Below are positions 34,414 through 38,312 of a stretch of 38,312 bases of DNA, in pieces. Position 1 is the first letter of the stretch. Each line of letters begins with the position of its first letter. Source of the DNA: Oscillospiraceae bacterium (GTDB lineage Bacteria > Bacillota > Clostridia > Oscillospirales > Ruminococcaceae); the NCBI GenBank assembly GCA_017399765.1, contig JAFQBH010000027.1, positions 1-38,312 of the forward strand. The letters are read 5' to 3'. The notes beneath the pieces are model-generated. The model was not told the origin of the DNA. It searched no databases and saw only the letters and a list, made by a program, of their open reading frames with translations. The position numbers and the translations under genes were made by a program.

Positions 34414-35538
34414 TTGAAGAACATAAAACGTGATAACGCCATTGCGCGTTTTCTTTATATAATCGTTGGCGCCGTTTGCGGAATTTTTATGATTTTTGCT
34501 TCGGACCCGGAAAAACTCTTCGGCAAAAGCCCAAGGGATTTTGCTTTGCAAATGGCTTTTTGCATGATAATGGTCTTCGTGGCGTTTTTTGTCCAGGCGG
34601 TTATCCATGAATTCGGCCACCTTCTTTTCGGACTTCTCACCGGTTATAAATTCATTTCTTTCCGCATAGGAAACGTAATGTTTATAAAAGAAGGCGGAAA
34701 GCTCCGGATAAAGCTTTATAACATTGTGGGAACCGGCGGCCAGTGCCTTATGATGCCCCCGCCCTGGAAAGAAAATCTTCCGACAGCTCTTTATAATTTC
34801 GGCGGCTGTATTCTCAACTTCATAACTTCCGCGGTTTTCCTTATAATTTTTATTTTTATGGAAAAAGGCACCTTCTGGGCGGTTTTTGTGGGAATGCTTT
34901 CCGCCGTCGGCTTCGGTAACGTTCTTCTGAACGGAATTCCGCTTCAGGTGGGCGGAATTTCCAACGACGGAAGAAACGCCTTCCTTCTGGGAAAAAATCC
35001 CGTTGCCCTGCGTTCCTTCTGGCTCCAGCTTTATGTAAACGGCCTTATTTCCGAAGGCGAAAGAATGAGAAATATGCCCGGTGACTGGTTTTTCCTTCCA
35101 AGCGGCGAAGACCTTTTTGACCCGATGGTCTGCACCGTTGGCGTTATGAAGTATAACTATTTCTATGATATCCACGATTTCAAAAGTGCGGAACTTACCG
35201 CAGAATATATGCTCCGTGCGCCGGGTCTTTTGGGACTTCACCGGAACGAACTTCTTTGCGAGCTTTTGTTCCTCAAAATTTTCCGCGGCGCGGAACCTTC
35301 CGAAATAGAGGCGCTTTATACAAAAGAACTTGATAAATATATCAAAGCCACAGCAAACTATGTTTCCCGCCGCCGCCTTGCCTATGCTTACCAGCTCCTT
35401 TATCTCAAAAATATAACCATGGCGCAAAAATGCCTTGAAGTTTTTGAAAAAACCGTTAAAAGCTACCCCTATTCCGCTGAAATCGAAAACGAAAAAGAGA
35501 TAATCGAACTTATCAAAGAACGGGCGGAAGTTTTTTAA
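34414..35538 (+). CDS. M50 family membrane metalloprotease with helical C-terminal half
   Basis: A 374-residue integral membrane protein. HEFGH at 65-69 within a hydrophobic helix gives two zinc-binding histidines and the catalytic glutamate; SNDGR near 183-187 (D185) is the third-ligand motif of site-2-type proteases. Membrane helices lie about 12-29, 48-75, 130-150 and 155-175. The C-terminal 170 residues are soluble and helical, TPR-like in appearance. Relatives cut substrates within the membrane; the target here is unknown. Start is TTG at 34414 behind AGGGGGC. It appears to be a single-gene unit between two repeat blocks. Confidence 0.85.
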   Translation: MKNIKRDNAIARFLYIIVGAVCGIFMIFASDPEKLFGKSPRDFALQMAFCMIMVFVAFFVQAVIHEFGHLLFGLLTGYKFISFRIGNVMFIKEGGKLRIKLYNIVGTGGQCLMMPPPWKENLPTALYNFGGCILNFITSAVFLIIFIFMEKGTFWAVFVGMLSAVGFGNVLLNGIPLQVGGISNDGRNAFLLGKNPVALRSFWLQLYVNGLISEGERMRNMPGDWFFLPSGEDLFDPMVCTVGVMKYNYFYDIHDFKSAELTAEYMLRAPGLLGLHRNELLCELLFLKIFRGAEPSEIEALYTKELDKYIKATANYVSRRRLAYAYQLLYLKNITMAQKCLEVFEKTVKSYPYSAEIENEKEIIELIKERAEVF

Positions 35539-35700
35539 TTCATAATTCAAAGTGCATAATGCAAAATTATAAGGTCGGATAATATCCGTAACCACCATAT
35601 TTTAATGTAGGGCGGGGGCTTGCTCCCGCCATAAAAGGGTGACTAAGGGATTGTAACTCTGTCAAACCTAAAACCGGGCGGATAAAATCCGCCCTTTTCT
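35538..35700. repeat. R4, R2, R3 and a terminator-like R2
   Basis: R4 begins at the M50 stop codon (35538-35570), then degenerate R2 (35572-35600), R3 (35600-35636), an R1 remnant, and R2 at 35676-35697 with GGGCGGAT/ATCCGCCC followed by TTTTCTTTTT, which should work as a terminator. Confidence 0.8.
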
Positions 35701-35716
35701 TTTTATAACAAAAACC

Positions 35717-35744
35717 TTGACCTTGACCGAAAAACGGTTATACT
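35717..35744 (+). promoter_or_regulatory. Promoter of the PepV-like gene
   Basis: TTGACC (35717-35722), 16-base spacer, TATACT (35739-35744). A second TTGACC directly follows the first. The predicted transcript start falls near 35751, which excludes the upstream ATG at 35751 as a start codon. Confidence 0.75.
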
Positions 35745-35780
35745 TTAACTATGAACAAACCGAAAGGAGATTTTAAAAAA

Positions 35781-37166
35781 ATGGAAATCAACCTTAAAGA
35801 CATAGACCTTTTCATTGAGGAAAACAAAGATAATATCCTCCGCGATATCGGAAGACTTGTTGCCGTTCCCAGCATCGAAGGTGAACCGGAAGAGGGCGCA
35901 CCTTTTGGCAAAGAACCGAAAAAAGCTCTTGAACTGGGTCTTGAAATTGCCGAAGAACTTGGCCTCGGAACCCGCAACTGCGAAAACTATATCGGCTATG
36001 CCGAACTTCCCGGCGAAGATAAGGAAAAATATATCGCCACCGTAACCCATCTGGACGTTGTTCCCGTCGGTGAAGGCTGGACAAAATCTCCTTTTGAAAT
36101 GTGGGAAAAAGACGGTTATATAATCGGCCGCGGCGTTATGGACGATAAAGGCCCGAGCGTTGTCTGCCTCTATGCCCTCAAATATCTTAAAGAGAAAAAC
36201 GTTCCCCTTCGCTATTCTGTCCGCGCTCTTCTCGGCGCAAACGAAGAAACCGGAATGGGCGACGTTCAGTATTATCTCAAAAACTATCCCGCACCTGCTT
36301 TTGCATTCAGCCCGGATTCCGATTTCCCGGTTTGCAACGGAGAAAAAGGAATTTATCAGGGTATGATATATTCAAAATGCGCACCGGAAAGAATTGTGAG
36401 TATCGAAGGCGGAATGGCCTTCAACGTAATCCCGGATAAAGCCACAGCGGTGCTCAAATGCGAAGGCAAACTTCCGGAAGAAACCGAAAGCGTAAAAATT
36501 TCCGCAAAAGACGGCCTTATCACCCTCAATGCAACAGGAAAAGCCGGCCATGCTTCCATGCCGGAAGGCAAGATCAATGCCATCGGCGTGCTCGTAAACT
36601 ATATCCTTGATAACAACCTTTGCTCTGAAGCGGAAGCTGAATATCTCTCTGTGCTCAAAGCTCTTCATTCCTGCCCTTATGGCACCGGAATCGGCGTTGA
36701 CGCAGACGACAAAAAGTTCTCTCCCCTTACCATTGTCGGCGGAATCATCGGAATCAAGGACGGAAAATTCTTCCAGAGCCTTGACAGCCGCTATCCCACC
36801 AACACCTCCGGTGCTCAGATTACCGCAACCATCAACGAAAAATTCGGAGAGCATTGCGTCTGCGAAACCGTTGCGGAAATGGAACCTTTCTATATCGAAC
36901 CGGATTCTCCGGAGATCCAGACCTGTATCAACACCTATAACGAAATTACCGGCGAAAAGGCCGAACTTTATACCATGGGCGGCGGAACCTATGCCCGCGA
37001 TTTCCCCAACGCTGTTTCCTTCGGCCCCGAGCATCCGGAAAGACCCATGTCTGAATGGGTGGGTGCAGTTCATTGCGTGGATGAAGGCGCTTCCGTCGAA
37101 TTCCTGCTCGAAGCCCTTAAAATCTATATTGCAACCCTCATCCGTCTCCAGGAAGTCGAATTTTAA
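35781..37166 (+). CDS. M20 family dipeptidase (PepV/Sapep type)
   Basis: PepV-like enzymes are cytoplasmic zinc dipeptidases. The 461-residue protein has THLDVVPVGEGW (H90, D92), GRGVMDDKGP (D121 as bridging ligand) and ANEETGMGD (catalytic E155, E156), then an inserted dimerisation-type lid domain and a C-terminal region with GGGTYARDFPNAVSFGP. The length fits PepV rather than the shorter ArgE group. The frame extends ten codons upstream to 35751, but the promoter lies directly before that point, so the ATG at 35781 (AAAGGAG upstream, spacing 11) is chosen. Confidence 0.92.
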   Translation: MEINLKDIDLFIEENKDNILRDIGRLVAVPSIEGEPEEGAPFGKEPKKALELGLEIAEELGLGTRNCENYIGYAELPGEDKEKYIATVTHLDVVPVGEGWTKSPFEMWEKDGYIIGRGVMDDKGPSVVCLYALKYLKEKNVPLRYSVRALLGANEETGMGDVQYYLKNYPAPAFAFSPDSDFPVCNGEKGIYQGMIYSKCAPERIVSIEGGMAFNVIPDKATAVLKCEGKLPEETESVKISAKDGLITLNATGKAGHASMPEGKINAIGVLVNYILDNNLCSEAEAEYLSVLKALHSCPYGTGIGVDADDKKFSPLTIVGGIIGIKDGKFFQSLDSRYPTNTSGAQITATINEKFGEHCVCETVAEMEPFYIEPDSPEIQTCINTYNEITGEKAELYTMGGGTYARDFPNAVSFGPEHPERPMSEWVGAVHCVDEGASVEFLLEALKIYIATLIRLQEVEF

Positions 37167-37175
37167 TTCCTAAAA

Positions 37176-37208
37176 GTAGGGGCGGTCCTGTGTGACCGCC
37201 CGTTTTTT
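37176..37208 (+). repeat. R2 repeat acting as a terminator-like hairpin before the M28 gene
   Basis: GGGCGGTC (37180-37187) and GACCGCCC (37194-37201) form an 8-bp stem; GTTTTTT follows and runs into the ATG at 37209. It is the only sequence between the dipeptidase gene and the M28 gene. Confidence 0.8.
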
Positions 37209-38135
37209 ATGAAAAGAGATGATTTTGTGACCCAGATTTCAGAAGAAATCCTTGAAAAATACCAGATTCGAAAAACCAGAAAGCAGAAAACCGCATTTAT
37301 CGAATATATGCGTGCTCATTTTCCGGAACTTAAGGTGGAAGAGGATGCCATAGGTTACAGCCGCAACATAGTTATAGGAAATCCGGATACCGCAAAAGCG
37401 GTCATCGGCGCCCATTATGATACTTGCGCCGTAATGCCGATACCCAATTTCATAATGCCGAAAAGTGTTTTGGTATCCGTCCTCTATGCGTTCGTGCTCG
37501 TAATTCCGATGCTGTTCATCGGTTCGGTGACCGGCGGTTTTGCAGGCTGGATTTTCGATGATTCAAGCGCCACCTCCCTGTTCACTCTCATCACCTACTG
37601 GGCAATTTTGTTCCTGATGATATTTGGCCCGGCCAACAAACATACAGTTAACGACAATACTTCCGGAGTCATAACCCTTATCGAACTTATGAATAAAATG
37701 TCGGAGGAAGAGCGTGCTCAATATTGCTTCGTTTTCTTCGATAATGAGGAAAAGGGACTTTTCGGTTCCGCAACCTTTGCAAAGGAACATAAGGCAGTCA
37801 TGAAAGATAAGCTTCTCATCAACTTCGACTGCGTTTCCGACGGCGATTATTTAATGCTTATCCTGAACAAAAGAGCCTTCCCGGAACATTTTGAAAATAT
37901 TAAAGCCGCCTTCGCTGACGTTACGGAGAAAAACGTGCTCGTCGAGAGTGAAAAAGGCGTTTATTATCCTTCCGACCAGAAAAACTTCAAGAAAAACATC
38001 GGCGTCGCTTCCTTCAAAAAATCAAAGTTCGGACTTTATATGGACCGAATACATACACCCCGTGACACCGTTATGGACGAACGCAACATCGCGGTGCTCA
38101 CCGAAGGAATCATAAAATTTTTAAAATCAATTTAA
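37209..38135 (+). CDS. Membrane-inserted M28 family zinc peptidase
   Basis: A 308-residue protein with the M28 aminopeptidase ligands in order: GAHYDT (H69, D71), VNDNTSG (D149), FFDNEEKG (E180, E181), FDCVSDGD (D207) and RIHTPRDT (H282). Two membrane helices (about 85-110 and 122-143) are inserted between the first two motifs, which are contiguous with only a short loop in soluble relatives. The substrate is unknown. No SD precedes the ATG at 37209; a GTG at 37227 is an alternative. It may be read through from the dipeptidase gene, giving two peptidases in one unit. Confidence 0.85.
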   Translation: MKRDDFVTQISEEILEKYQIRKTRKQKTAFIEYMRAHFPELKVEEDAIGYSRNIVIGNPDTAKAVIGAHYDTCAVMPIPNFIMPKSVLVSVLYAFVLVIPMLFIGSVTGGFAGWIFDDSSATSLFTLITYWAILFLMIFGPANKHTVNDNTSGVITLIELMNKMSEEERAQYCFVFFDNEEKGLFGSATFAKEHKAVMKDKLLINFDCVSDGDYLMLILNKRAFPEHFENIKAAFADVTEKNVLVESEKGVYYPSDQKNFKKNIGVASFKKSKFGLYMDRIHTPRDTVMDERNIAVLTEGIIKFLKSI

Positions 38136-38138
38136 TAC

Positions 38139-38172
38139 AAAAAAAGACCGCCTTCCGGCGGTCTTTTTTTTA
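38139..38172 (+). terminator. Rho-independent terminator after the M28 gene
   Basis: GACCGCC-TTCC-GGCGGTC stem (38146-38163) flanked by an A-run and nine Ts. It could work in both directions. Confidence 0.93.
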
Positions 38173-38175
38173 TTA

Positions 38176-38312
38176 TGCTATTAGCATGTACCCGAAACGC
38201 TTTACCGTTTCGGGTACAACAAACCACCCGCTATGCGGGTGAGTTTCCAAACTTACAGAAAAAAGACATCAGCTTTCTGATATAATGACAGGTGTTCAAG
38301 CCGTCAAATAAA
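38176..38312 (+). mobile_element. Possible left end of an IS200/IS605-like element (truncated by window)
   Basis: Two hairpins differ from R1-R5: GTACCCGAAACG/CGTTTCGGGTAC (38188-38217) and ACCCGC-TAT-GCGGGT (38226-38240). They are followed by an extended -10 promoter. Such subterminal hairpins upstream of a small transposase gene are typical of IS200/IS605 elements, but the gene itself lies outside the window. Confidence 0.35.
38278..38286 (+). promoter_or_regulatory. Extended -10 promoter at the window edge
   Basis: TGATATAAT at 38278-38286 with no clear -35; it points to a gene beyond the right edge. Confidence 0.55.

Noticed and set aside
35751-35780. Ten-residue N-terminal extension of the PepV-like dipeptidase
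   Set aside because: The predicted transcript start coincides with that ATG, so it would have no leader or SD.

Overview
The window is chromosomal DNA around a replication origin. The gene order mnmE / jag / yidC / yidD / rnpA / rpmH, diverging from dnaA / dnaN / yaaA(rlbA) / recF / remB / gyrB / gyrA, is the classical Firmicutes origin arrangement. RemB, the short S4 protein and the DUF1292 and DUF1653 proteins support a Clostridia-type Firmicute. An Oscillospiraceae/Ruminococcaceae-like gut bacterium is my inference and rests on no database search.

Layout. (1) 1-4810, minus strand: a partial DUF559 nuclease-like gene, then mnmE, jag, yidC, yidD, rnpA and rpmH, read leftward from a consensus promoter at 4852-4880. 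(2) 4811-6930: bipartite oriC flanking dnaA, with DnaA boxes on both sides and a Bacillus-like unwinding element (tandem boxes, C-run, DnaA-trios) just before dnaN. (3) 6931-16355, plus strand: dnaN, rlbA, recF, remB, gyrB, a YcxB-like membrane protein, gyrA and a small zinc-ribbon membrane protein. (4) 16896-24788, minus strand, so head-on to the rightward fork: a small unknown gene, mfd, pth and polA. (5) 24852-28509: a symmetric divergent promoter, a lipoprotein M23 peptidase, dusB, an intergenic cluster of DnaA boxes, and hemW. (6) 28955-31070: a membrane cyclophilin-like protein, three tandem DUF1292 genes and 6S RNA. (7) 31653-38135: tcdA, DUF1653, a calcineurin-like phosphoesterase, a DUF6054-like protein, an M50 protease, a PepV-like M20 dipeptidase and a membrane M28 peptidase. 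The window ends in hairpins and a promoter that may belong to an IS200/IS605-like element.

Almost every longer intergenic gap holds modular palindromic repeats, named here R1-R5. R1 is a CCTCCTC/GAGGAGG-type hairpin, then a second hairpin whose arms differ from copy to copy but whose loop is nearly always GAA (TTC on the other strand), then GAGGGATT. R2 is GTAGGGGC..GCCC with changing but complementary arms. R3 is built on TAATGTAGGGCGGGGGC. R4 is built on AGTGCATAATGCAAAATT. R5 is ACACCGATAT-like and is followed by R2. The modules recur in the order R1-R2-R3-inverted R1, like a small non-autonomous element with inverted ends.

The most interesting signals are the covarying repeat family, the DnaA-box cluster about 20 kb from oriC, the three DUF1292 genes next to 6S RNA, and the extra membrane gene between gyrB and gyrA. 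Many start codons are TTG or GTG: gyrA, hemW, the M50 gene and the DUF559 gene use TTG; gyrB and the M23 gene use GTG.
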